This document shows, in pieces, positions 6,587 to 13,244 of a stretch of DNA of 13,420 bases. The stretch lies in NCBI GenBank assembly GCA_046261875.1, contig JBHENW010000210.1:1-13420 (forward strand), in the 5' to 3' direction. The stretch's first letter is position 1. Every line of letters begins with the position of its first letter. The stretch comes from JBHENW01 sp046261875 (GTDB lineage: Bacteria > Acidobacteriota > Thermoanaerobaculia > UBA5066 > Gp7-AA6). The notes beneath the pieces are model-generated. The model was given only the letters and a program-made list of their open reading frames with translations, made no database searches and was not told where the DNA came from. Made by a program: the position numbers and the translations under genes.

Positions 6587-7354
6587 TCAATTCGTCTTGA
6601 GGCGGATGGAACCGTTGACCGTCTCGGCGCGCAGCGTTTCGACGCCTTCCGCGTTGCTCGCGTTGTAGACGCCGCGGGCCTCTTTCGGGCCGAACTTCCC
6701 TTCCACAGCCAGCGCGAAGTCCCCTTCGATGCGGCCGTTGACCGTTTCCAGGTCATAGCGCAGGGCCGAGCTGCGGTCGAAGGCGATCTCGACGCTGCCG
6801 TTGACCGTCTCGAGATGCGATTTCTTGAAGATCCCGCGGAACTCCACCCGAAGCGAGCCGTTGACCGTCGTCGCGCGCACCGGTCCCGCCACGTCGCGGA
6901 GGTCGATCGAGCCGTTGACGGTGTCGGCCGCTAGGGTGCCCCCGAAACCGGAGGCGCCGACCTTGCCGTTGCAGGTCTCCAGATGGGCCTCGACTCCCGG
7001 GGGCAGATGGATCTCGTAGTTCACGTGCGCACCTGCGCCGCCGTGGTTCAGGAACCCGAACAGCCGGCGACGCCGGGGGCTGACCGTTTCGACGTAAATC
7101 TCCTCGCCCTCCTTGCGCACCCGGATCTCGGTCAGCTTCAGGAGCTCGTCGGCGCGGCCGCCGCGGGCGGTCTTGACCGCGCGGACCTTCAGGTAGGGCT
7201 TGTCCCAGGCGTAGGCCTGGATGTGTCCGTTGACGTTCTCCACGGACACGCGGGTGACCCCTTCCAGCGAGTAGGCCTTCTGGAAGACGTCCTCGGCCCC
7301 GAGGACGGGAACCGCCGCGGCGAGAAGAGACAGGACGAGCGCCAGTCTTCGCAT
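6587..7354 (-). CDS. Exported DUF4097 beta-repeat protein
   Basis: A 255-residue protein with a signal peptide (MRRLALVLSLLAAAVPVLGA, cleavage near residue 20) and a repetitive beta body matching the DUF4097 / putative auto-transporter adhesin head style. The diagnostic feature is a recurring NG turn at a spacing of about 17-20 residues: VENVNGHI (38-45), LETCNGKV (125-132), ADTVNGSI, ATTVNGSL, LETVNGSV, LETVNGRI and AETVNGSI (243-250). Each is probably one rung of a stacked beta solenoid. The last four to six rungs are so alike that their DNA shares ccgttgaccgt on the plus strand. The ATG at 7354 is chosen for the signal peptide; the open frame extends 25 codons upstream without family features. 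I see no clear Shine-Dalgarno. Function of the family is unknown; members are often envelope-associated. Confidence 0.88.
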   Translation of the reverse strand: MRRLALVLSLLAAAVPVLGAEDVFQKAYSLEGVTRVSVENVNGHIQAYAWDKPYLKVRAVKTARGGRADELLKLTEIRVRKEGEEIYVETVSPRRRRLFGFLNHGGAGAHVNYEIHLPPGVEAHLETCNGKVGASGFGGTLAADTVNGSIDLRDVAGPVRATTVNGSLRVEFRGIFKKSHLETVNGSVEIAFDRSSALRYDLETVNGRIEGDFALAVEGKFGPKEARGVYNASNAEGVETLRAETVNGSIRLKTN

Positions 7355-7431
7355 GACTACGTTGTTCTTAACGATGCTCTGATAAAAAGGTTCTGTCCGG
7401 TCACTCTGTCGCCCCCGGGAGGACGACATCC

Positions 7432-8454
7432 ATGGGAATTCTAGGCCCCGGGAGCCTCGCAGACTGTCACCTCCATTTCGAAGGCTCTCTGCCTCCGGAG
7501 GTTCTGGCTCAGCTCGCCCGGCAGGCCGGGCACCCGTTCGCTCGGAACGAGGCTTTCCAGGAAGCCCGAAAGGCCGCCACGGATTCCCGCTCGTTCCTCG
7601 ATCTCTTCAGGGAGGTTTGCGGTCTGATGCGGACACCGGAGGATTACTGCCTGGCCGCCCGGGGGATTGCCCGGGAGCTGACCGCCGCCGGCGTGGCCTA
7701 TTTCGAGGTCTACGTCTCGCCGGAAATCATGGGACGGTTCGGGGTCGATGCGAAGGCCTGCCTCGCCGAGATCGCCGCGGCCTTTTCGGGGGTGGAGGCG
7801 GAGGGAGGAGCCCGGGGAAGGATCCTGCTCGACGCGGTGCGGCAGTGGGGAGCGGAGGCGGCCGAGCGGGTCCTGGACGTCCACGAGGCGACCCGGCTGC
7901 CCGCCGTCATCGGCTTCGGTCTGGGGGGCGATGAGAACGCGCGGCCGGCGGCAGAGTTCGCGGGTGTCTATGCCCGCGCCCGTGCCCTGGGCTTGCGCAC
8001 GTCGGTCCATGCGGGCGAGTGGGCGGGACCCGGCGCGGTCACCGAAGCCCTCGATGCGCTGCGGCCCGATCGGATCGACCACGGCATCGCGGCCGCGGCG
8101 GATCCGAAATTGATGACCCGGCTCGCCGAAGAAGGCACCGTCCTGTGGGTGGCGCCGACCAGCAACGTCTCGACGCGGGCGGTGGCGGGGTGGCCGGATC
8201 ATCCCCTGCGGCGGCTGCTCGACTCGGGCGTGGCCGTGGCGCTCGGCGCCGACGACCCCCTGCTGTTCGAGACCTCGACGGCGGGCGAGTACCGCGCGGC
8301 CGCCGCCCGGCTCGGAGTCGCGGAGGTGGAGCTTCGCCGGATGGCGGAGCACGCCTGGCGCGGCGCTTTCTGTCCCCCCGACGTCCGGGAAGAAGGCCTC
8401 GGCCGCCTCGCTGAGGCGCCGGGGCCCTGGGCTCAGCGCTCCGGGGCCTCGTAG
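7432..8454 (+). CDS. Adenosine deaminase family amidohydrolase
   Basis: A 340-residue metal-dependent deaminase of the adenosine/AMP/adenine deaminase family. The complete active site is visible: metal ligands His13 and His15 in DCHLHFEGSL, the GLGGDE loop (163-168), SVHAGE with ligand His193 and proton-shuttle Glu196, His217 in RIDHG, SNV (244-246), and Asp274-Asp275 in GADDP. It should hydrolytically remove an amino group from adenosine or a related aminopurine. The HLHFEG form (Glu rather than the Asp usual in true adenosine deaminase) is common in other branches such as adenine deaminase and aminodeoxyfutalosine deaminase, so the substrate is open. The ATG at 7432 has GGAGG at 7418-7422, 9 nt away. 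It is a single gene, divergent from the DUF4097 gene, and its end overlaps yigZ by 22 nt. Confidence 0.92.
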   Translation: MGILGPGSLADCHLHFEGSLPPEVLAQLARQAGHPFARNEAFQEARKAATDSRSFLDLFREVCGLMRTPEDYCLAARGIARELTAAGVAYFEVYVSPEIMGRFGVDAKACLAEIAAAFSGVEAEGGARGRILLDAVRQWGAEAAERVLDVHEATRLPAVIGFGLGGDENARPAAEFAGVYARARALGLRTSVHAGEWAGPGAVTEALDALRPDRIDHGIAAAADPKLMTRLAEEGTVLWVAPTSNVSTRAVAGWPDHPLRRLLDSGVAVALGADDPLLFETSTAGEYRAAAARLGVAEVELRRMAEHAWRGAFCPPDVREEGLGRLAEAPGPWAQRSGAS

Positions 8455-8930
8455 GGGAACCCGGCCTCCTCGAGGGCCGCGAGAAAACCGTCCAGCTGGG
8501 AACGGCGGACGTGGATCGCCGACCGGAGGCGCCCGTTCGTCTCTTCCCAGCGCTCTTCTCCGACGCGGATGGCCGGAGGATCGAGCAACCGCCTGAGGGC
8601 GCCGGACCGGTCCGGCGGACAGCTCACGACGACCTCGACCGTCTCGTACCGCGCGACGCGGCCGGCGTCTTCCAGGGCGCCCTTCGCGACGTCGCCGTAG
8701 GCGCCCGCGAGCCCGGCCTTGCCCAGGCGCCTGCCGCCGAAGTCGCGAGCGACGGCGACGGCCACGTCCGTGACGCCCTCGGACTCGACTGCCCGCAGGA
8801 TCGGCGGCCCCGCGGTGCCCGCCGGCTCCCCCGCGTCGGAGCAACGGGATCGCGGGGAGTCTCCCGCGCCGATCTTCCAGGCGAAAGCGACGTGCGTCGC
8901 GTCGTGATGCTCCCGGGTTACGCGCGTCAC
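8433..8930 (-). CDS. yigZ: YigZ/IMPACT family protein (UPF0029), N-terminus probably further upstream
   Basis: Member of the YigZ/IMPACT family, bacterial relatives of a eukaryotic translation regulator; the bacterial role is not settled. Visible family signatures are REHHDATHVAFAWKIG (6-21), CSDAGEPAGTAGPPIL (30-45) and VARDFGGRRLGKAGLAGAY (60-78), followed by the small C-terminal ferredoxin-like domain. The first usual start in this frame is GTG 8930, but that cuts into conserved sequence. The same frame upstream encodes EGRAELRERASRFFAYAVPAG (9023 down to about 8960; 21 residues, the classic N-terminal beta strand) with no ATG, GTG or TTG. The GTG overlapping the bshA stop (9040) is in another frame. 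So the real gene starts at a rare codon such as CTG 9002, or carries a one-base indel near 9005-9040. Last gene of the bsh operon; its end overlaps the convergent deaminase gene by 22 nt. Confidence 0.88.
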   Translation of the reverse strand: MTRVTREHHDATHVAFAWKIGAGDSPRSRCSDAGEPAGTAGPPILRAVESEGVTDVAVAVARDFGGRRLGKAGLAGAYGDVAKGALEDAGRVARYETVEVVVSCPPDRSGALRRLLDPPAIRVGEERWEETNGRLRSAIHVRRSQLDGFLAALEEAGFPYEAPER

Positions 8931-9036
8931 CGCCGCCGCGGCCTGCTTCGCCGTTCCCGCGGGGACGGCGTAGGCGAAGAACCGGGACGCGCGCTCGCGC
9001 AGCTCCGCGCGGCCTTCGCGGGCGGGAGTGACCTTC

Positions 9037-10170
9037 TCACCGGCCGCGGGTGAGCGTTTCTTCGTAGAGGCTCCGGTAGCGTGAGACGATCCCTTCGCGC
9101 GGATACTCCTCCACGGCGCGCCGCCGCGCTTCGACGGAGAAAGCCTGCCAGAGGCCGGGGTCGCGCAGCAGCGTGAGCGCCGCGGCGGCCATTCCCTCGA
9201 CGTCGCCGACGGGAAGGAGGTAGCCGGTCCGTCCGTGGTCGACGACCTCGGGCAGCCCGCCTGCGTCCGTGCCGATCACCGGCACGCCGCAGGCCATCGC
9301 CTCGAGCGCGGCGAGGCCGAAGGACTCCGCGTCGGAGGGGAGCAGGAACAGCTTCGCGACCGGCATGACCGTCTCCACGGCGGCGACGTTGCCGAGGAAC
9401 GTCGTCCGCTCATCGAAGCCGCCGTCGCGCGCCAGCCGTTCCGCCAGCGAGCGCTCCGGACCGTCCCCGATGAGCACCAGCCGCGCCGGTATTTCCCGGC
9501 GCACGCGGTCGAAGACGGCGATGACGTCGCCGATGCGCTTGACGGGCCGGAAGTTGGAGACGTGCATGAGCACGGCCTCGCCCGGCGGTGCGAGCGTGCG
9601 CGCGTAGGGCGACGCCCCGTCGGGCCGGTACTCGTTCGGGTCCACGAAGTTGGGTATGACCTCGATCTTCCGCGTCACGCCGAGCTCCCGTTCCGTGACG
9701 TCGCGCAGATAGCGAGAGACCGCCGTGACGGAGTCACTCGTCTCGATGCCGTAACGCGTGATGGGAAGGTAGGACCGGTCCTGGCCGACGATCGTGATGT
9801 CGGTTCCGTGGAGCGTCGTCAGTACGCGCAGCCGGAACCCGTTGGTCCGGATCATCTCGCGCGCGAGATTGGCCGAGATCGCGTGGGGCAGGGCGTAATG
9901 CACGTGCAGCAGGTCGAGGTGCGCGTGCACGGCGACCTCCGCCATCTTCGTCGCCAGGGCGAGGGTGTACGGCGGCGAGACGAAGAGCGGGTAGGTCGGC
10001 GCCACGACCTCGTGGAAGGAGACGCGCGGGCGCGGGAGGGCGAGCCGCGACGGGAGGGCGTAGGAAATGAAGTGGACCTCGTCGCCGCGGTCCGCGAGCG
10101 CGATCCCCAGCTCGGTCGCGACGACGCCGCTGCCGCCGATCGTCGGGTAGCAGGTGATGCCGATCTTCAT
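9037..10170 (-). CDS. bshA: BshA, GlcNAc-malate glycosyltransferase (bacillithiol step 1)
   Basis: GT4-type retaining glycosyltransferase that moves GlcNAc from UDP-GlcNAc to L-malate, the first step of bacillithiol synthesis. The 377 residues equal the family length. Motifs: MKIGITCYPT then GGSGVVATELG (12-22, typical of BshA), HVHYALPHA (89-97), TTLHGTDITIVG (118-129), VSNFRPVKR (204-212), and the donor-binding ESFGLAALE with Glu282 and Glu290 (the EX7E pair), running into GVPVIGTDAGGLPEVV. The ATG at 10170 gives the expected N-terminus. Its Shine-Dalgarno GAGGAAGG (10181-10188) overlaps the bshB1 stop codon, so the 16-nt gap suggests coupled translation. Naming it BshA rather than a generic GT4 is supported by the motifs and by bshB1 and bshC beside it. 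Confidence 0.96.
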   Translation of the reverse strand: MKIGITCYPTIGGSGVVATELGIALADRGDEVHFISYALPSRLALPRPRVSFHEVVAPTYPLFVSPPYTLALATKMAEVAVHAHLDLLHVHYALPHAISANLAREMIRTNGFRLRVLTTLHGTDITIVGQDRSYLPITRYGIETSDSVTAVSRYLRDVTERELGVTRKIEVIPNFVDPNEYRPDGASPYARTLAPPGEAVLMHVSNFRPVKRIGDVIAVFDRVRREIPARLVLIGDGPERSLAERLARDGGFDERTTFLGNVAAVETVMPVAKLFLLPSDAESFGLAALEAMACGVPVIGTDAGGLPEVVDHGRTGYLLPVGDVEGMAAAALTLLRDPGLWQAFSVEARRRAVEEYPREGIVSRYRSLYEETLTRGR

Positions 10171-10186
10171 GCGTTCGGTGCCTTCC

Positions 10187-10909
10187 TCAGAAGCCCGGCT
10201 CGAAGCCTTCGAAGGGGGCGACGATGTCATCCAGGCGGGGCGGGCGCTCGGAGACGAAGCCCTCAGCGAACTCCACGCCGATGAGGAAGCCGAAGTGCCT
10301 CGCCCGGGCGTCGATCGTCTCGAGGAAGGATTTCTGGGAGAGGATCGTCTGCGGCTCCCGCGATTCGGGGTCGTGAAACTGGCTGCCGAAAGCGCGCATC
10401 GCCTCGCGGCGCTTTTCGATGAATGGGGTGACGTCCACGACGAAGGTCGGGTCGTGGAGGTAGCCGGTCGAGAAGAAGACCGTCGCTTGCGGCCGGTGCG
10501 CCGGGTGCTCGGTCTCGATCTTGCGCAGGCCGGCATAGAACGCCGCGTCCGCGACGAGCCGCCCGGCGCGCGCGTGGTCGGGATGCCGGTCGGCCGGATA
10601 GGACGTCAGGACGATCCGGGGCTTCTCGCGGCGGATGACGTCGATGAGCTGGAGCTCGGCCTCGCGGTCCCGGCGCAGGCCCCCGTCGGACAGGTCGAGC
10701 ATCTCGCGGAAGCTCGCTCCGAGGATCTCGGCCGCCCGCTCCGCCTCCTTTTTTCGCGTCGCGGCGTCCCCGCGCGTGCCCATCTCGCCGCGCGTCAGGT
10801 CCACGATCCCGAACTTCCGGCCCGAGGCCGCGCAGCGTATGAGGGTCCCGCCGCAGGTCAGCTCGACGTCGTCCGCGTGGGCCGCGATGGCCAGGACATC
10901 AACCGGCAT
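10187..10909 (-). CDS. bshB1: BshB1, GlcNAc-malate deacetylase (bacillithiol step 2)
   Basis: LmbE/PIG-L family zinc hydrolase of 240 residues that removes the acetyl group from GlcNAc-malate to give GlcN-malate. Zinc ligands are His11 and Asp14 in HADDVE and His112 in HPDH (109-112); Asp13 is the likely catalytic base. GEMGTRG (41-47), SQFHDPES (176-183) and the C-terminal EFAEGF (213-218) are typical of the BshB1 subgroup. The usual HPDD motif reads HADD, a Pro-to-Ala change beside the ligand that should not remove zinc binding. The ATG at 10909 has AAGGAG (10916-10921) 6 nt upstream, within the 3' end of bshC. The bshC stop overlaps this gene by 11 nt. Confidence 0.95.
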   Translation of the reverse strand: MPVDVLAIAAHADDVELTCGGTLIRCAASGRKFGIVDLTRGEMGTRGDAATRKKEAERAAEILGASFREMLDLSDGGLRRDREAELQLIDVIRREKPRIVLTSYPADRHPDHARAGRLVADAAFYAGLRKIETEHPAHRPQATVFFSTGYLHDPTFVVDVTPFIEKRREAMRAFGSQFHDPESREPQTILSQKSFLETIDARARHFGFLIGVEFAEGFVSERPPRLDDIVAPFEGFEPGF

Positions 10910-12464
10910 CCCGTTCTCCTTCCTCCGCCTCGCCTTCGGCCCCGAGGTCCACGACGACGGCTCCCTCCGTGGACCCTTTCGCGGCGTCCCGCGCGAGCTC
11001 GAGGGACTTGCGGCCGTGGGCGAGCACCGCGACGAGCGGCGGGTAAACGCGCTCCGCCGGCACGCCGCGCGGGAAGAGCATCGTCTCCAGCCGGCGGCGG
11101 CGCTGCTGCGCGGTGTCCCGGCGGCGTTCGGCGGCCTTGCGCACCTTCGTCTCCAATTGCTCGATCTGGTACGAGATCTTGCGCCGCGCGTTCTCGACCG
11201 CGCCGATCAGGGTCGGATCCAGCGCCTGGAGCTCCCGCGACAGGGCGGCGAGCCTTTCGGCGATCTCTCCGTCGAGGCTTCCGATGACGGCGGATCCGGG
11301 GACCGATTCCCCGGGCGCCTCCGAACGTCCCGCGGCGAGCTCTTCGAGCGTGAGACCGAGGGCTTTCATCGCCCGGCGATCCGCGGGACCCCGGAGGATG
11401 AGATGCGACCGCGGAAGGAGGACGGGCGGCTCCACGCCGAGAGCGGGAAAGAGGGGCAGGGCCTGCGCGTGGTAGGCGATCTCGGCGGGACCGAGCACGC
11501 TCGCCGCGACGGGAAAGAGAAACGACTTGAGAACCGGCCGGGTCAGGACGTCCGCCGACACGCGTGCCGCCCCGGAGGCGATCTCCGCCTCGAGGCTTCT
11601 TAAGTCTTCGACGCGCCGGCGCTCCCCGTCGCGGATCGCGAAGAAGGGGAACGTGCCCTCCCGGTAGGCCACCGGCGGTTCCTGTCCCCGGGCCCCGAGG
11701 CGCGCCGAGATCTTCCGGAGCGCCTCGCGCAGAGCGCTTTCGCGTCGGGCGGCGAGGCGGTAGAACTCGGCGGCCGGCTCCCGCAGCTCTTCGCACAGCG
11801 GGTCCAGCACGAGGAGCGGCTCGGGACCGACCAGGTCGAAGAGCGTCTCGATGAACGCCTCCCCGTACCGTCGTCCGGGCGCGTACCGCGCGGCGAACGC
11901 CTCGAGCGTCTCCTGACCGTCCGGCGCGCGGGCGTCCTGCCGGAACGCCGCGAGGATCGCCTCGACGCCTTCGGGGAGCGTCAGGCCTCCGACGGGACGT
12001 CGGTTCGAGCGGTCCGCTCCCTCGAGGATGAGCGTCTCGGGGCCGTCGCGCCCGGGACGGTTCGTGCGCGCCACTTCCTCGAGGTCGTGGTCGTCGGTGA
12101 GCGCCCAGAAGACCGGCGCGGAGGGGACGCCGCGAGCCGTGAGCTCCCGCGCGATCCGGATCACGTCGAACGCCTTCCAGAGCGTGAAGAGAGGGCCGGT
12201 GAAGAGGCCGATCTGGTGCCCGGCGGCGACGGCTACCCTCCGTCCCGCGGCGAGCTCCTCCGCCCACGCCCTCCCCTCCGGATGGCGGGAGCGGAAGGCT
12301 GCCGCCGGAATCCGCGAGGCGCGGCCGAGCAGCTCCCGTCCCCTCGCGGCCGCGGCGTCCAGTGTCGGCAAATCCGGATGAAAGGGAGATCGCCCACGCA
12401 CGAAGTCGAGGAACAGCGTGGGAACCCCGGGGTACCGCTCGAAAGGCAGGATCTCGCCGGTCAT
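10899..12464 (-). CDS. bshC: BshC, putative cysteine ligase (bacillithiol step 3)
   Basis: Adds L-cysteine to GlcN-malate to complete bacillithiol. Known from genetics in Bacilli; its reaction in vitro is less settled. The 521 residues fit the family. Signatures: AGHQIGLFTGPLFTLWKA (81-98), the PVFWALTDDHDLEEV core (117-131; family form W...EDHD), EGTFPFFAIRDG (269-280), GPAEIAYHAQALPLF (325-339), and a long C-terminal helix with coiled-coil character (about 398-460). The EDHD block reads DDHD. The ATG at 12464 overlaps the stop of the upstream methyltransferase by 4 nt (ATGA), and LPFERYPGVPTLFLDF at the N-terminus fits the family. The frame continues upstream within the methyltransferase gene but is not BshC-like there. 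Confidence 0.95.
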   Translation of the reverse strand: MTGEILPFERYPGVPTLFLDFVRGRSPFHPDLPTLDAAAARGRELLGRASRIPAAAFRSRHPEGRAWAEELAAGRRVAVAAGHQIGLFTGPLFTLWKAFDVIRIARELTARGVPSAPVFWALTDDHDLEEVARTNRPGRDGPETLILEGADRSNRRPVGGLTLPEGVEAILAAFRQDARAPDGQETLEAFAARYAPGRRYGEAFIETLFDLVGPEPLLVLDPLCEELREPAAEFYRLAARRESALREALRKISARLGARGQEPPVAYREGTFPFFAIRDGERRRVEDLRSLEAEIASGAARVSADVLTRPVLKSFLFPVAASVLGPAEIAYHAQALPLFPALGVEPPVLLPRSHLILRGPADRRAMKALGLTLEELAAGRSEAPGESVPGSAVIGSLDGEIAERLAALSRELQALDPTLIGAVENARRKISYQIEQLETKVRKAAERRRDTAQQRRRRLETMLFPRGVPAERVYPPLVAVLAHGRKSLELARDAAKGSTEGAVVVDLGAEGEAEEGERDAG

Positions 12465-13183
12465 CCCTTGCTCGAGAGGACGATGAGACGCGGAGCGTCC
12501 GCGGTCCAGGCCCTTCCGTCGAATTCGCCCCACATGGATTCGACCCGCAGCCCCGCTCCGGCGAGCATGGCGCAGAGCTCGTCCGCCGTGTAGGCCCGCA
12601 CGCTCTCGCGGAACGTTTCCGTCGATCCGCCGCGGCGCACCGCGATCTCCTTCTCGACGCGGGAGGTCTCCGCGTTCCACCAGCGCCGGATCCGGTACTC
12701 CTTCTCGGACGTGATCCGGCTTTCTTCGGGGACGAGCCGGGCGAGGACGTGATCGCGGCCGAAGGTGTCGCAGAGGAACCGCCCGCGCGAGTCGAGCACC
12801 CGTTCGATCTCGGTCACCACGGCGACGTTGTCGGTCTCGCGCAGGAAGTATCCGAAGCTCGTGAAGAAGCTCACCACCGAGCGGAAGCTGCCGCCCCGGA
12901 AGGGGAGACGGCGCATGTCGCCGCGCACGAGCGGGAGCGCGTCGTTGCGCGCGCGGGCGAGCTCGAGGAGCGGGGCCGAATAGTCCAGCCCCATGGGGCG
13001 CAGCCCTCTCTTCGCGAAGGGAATCGCGTGGCGGCCGGAGCCGCAGGCGAGGTCGAGCAGAGGCCGGGGATCCGCTCCGAGCCGGTCCAGCGCGAAATCC
13101 ACCTCCCGGCGCGCCGAATCGAGGTCCCGGTGCGGATAGAGCTCGAGGTATTCCTCCCCGAACCAGGATTCCCACCACGCCAT
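12461..13183 (-). CDS. SAM-dependent methyltransferase coupled to bshC (candidate bacillithiol N-methyltransferase)
   Basis: A 240-residue class I methyltransferase. Start region MAWWESWFGEEYLELYPHRD (1-20), SAM motif I LLDLACGSGRHAIPFA (42-57), acidic strand GLDYSAPLL (65-73), GDMRRLPF (88-95), then SFFTSFGYF (105-113), a block found in a family of small-molecule methyltransferases. It is first in the bsh operon and overlaps bshC by ATGA. A family member in green sulfur bacteria methylates bacillithiol to N-methyl-bacillithiol; position and general family fit point to the same reaction here, but no residue seen proves it. The ATG at 13183 is preferred: the frame continues to 13378, but that extension translates the G-rich repeat. 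A CATAAT box 9 nt upstream and no Shine-Dalgarno suggest a leaderless operon mRNA. Confidence 0.9.
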   Translation of the reverse strand: MAWWESWFGEEYLELYPHRDLDSARREVDFALDRLGADPRPLLDLACGSGRHAIPFAKRGLRPMGLDYSAPLLELARARNDALPLVRGDMRRLPFRGGSFRSVVSFFTSFGYFLRETDNVAVVTEIERVLDSRGRFLCDTFGRDHVLARLVPEESRITSEKEYRIRRWWNAETSRVEKEIAVRRGGSTETFRESVRAYTADELCAMLAGAGLRVESMWGEFDGRAWTADAPRLIVLSSKG

Positions 13184-13192
13184 GCGGGGCGC

Positions 13193-13198
13193 ATTATG
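13193..13198 (-). promoter_or_regulatory. Candidate -10 box of the bsh operon
   Basis: On the minus strand CATAAT matches TATAAT at five of six bases and lies 9 nt before the ATG at 13183, so the mRNA would be leaderless or nearly so. A normal -35 would fall inside the G-rich repeat; I see none. Confidence 0.4.
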
Positions 13199-13205
13199 CG
13201 GTGAT

Positions 13206-13231
13206 GGGTGGCGGGTGGTGGGTGGTGGGGG
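13206..13231 (+). repeat. G-quadruplex-like G-rich tract between the bsh operon and the lipoprotein gene
   Basis: Four G runs separated by 4-nt loops (TGGC, TGGT, TGGT): GGG at 13206-13208, 13213-13215 and 13220-13222, then GGGGG at 13227-13231. This satisfies the canonical intramolecular G4 pattern on the plus strand. It lies directly upstream of the bsh operon promoter candidate, in the divergent gap. Confidence 0.75.
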
Positions 13232-13244
13232 AAGAATGATAGGT

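Noticed and set aside
7358..7386. Promoter for the deaminase gene (TTGTTC and GATAAA)
   Set aside because: The boxes are only 13 nt apart and both are weak, so I did not list it as a feature.
10154..11603. Plus-strand open frames opposite bshB1 and bshC
   Set aside because: No motifs, compositional bias typical of antisense frames, and fully opposite genes with complete family signatures.
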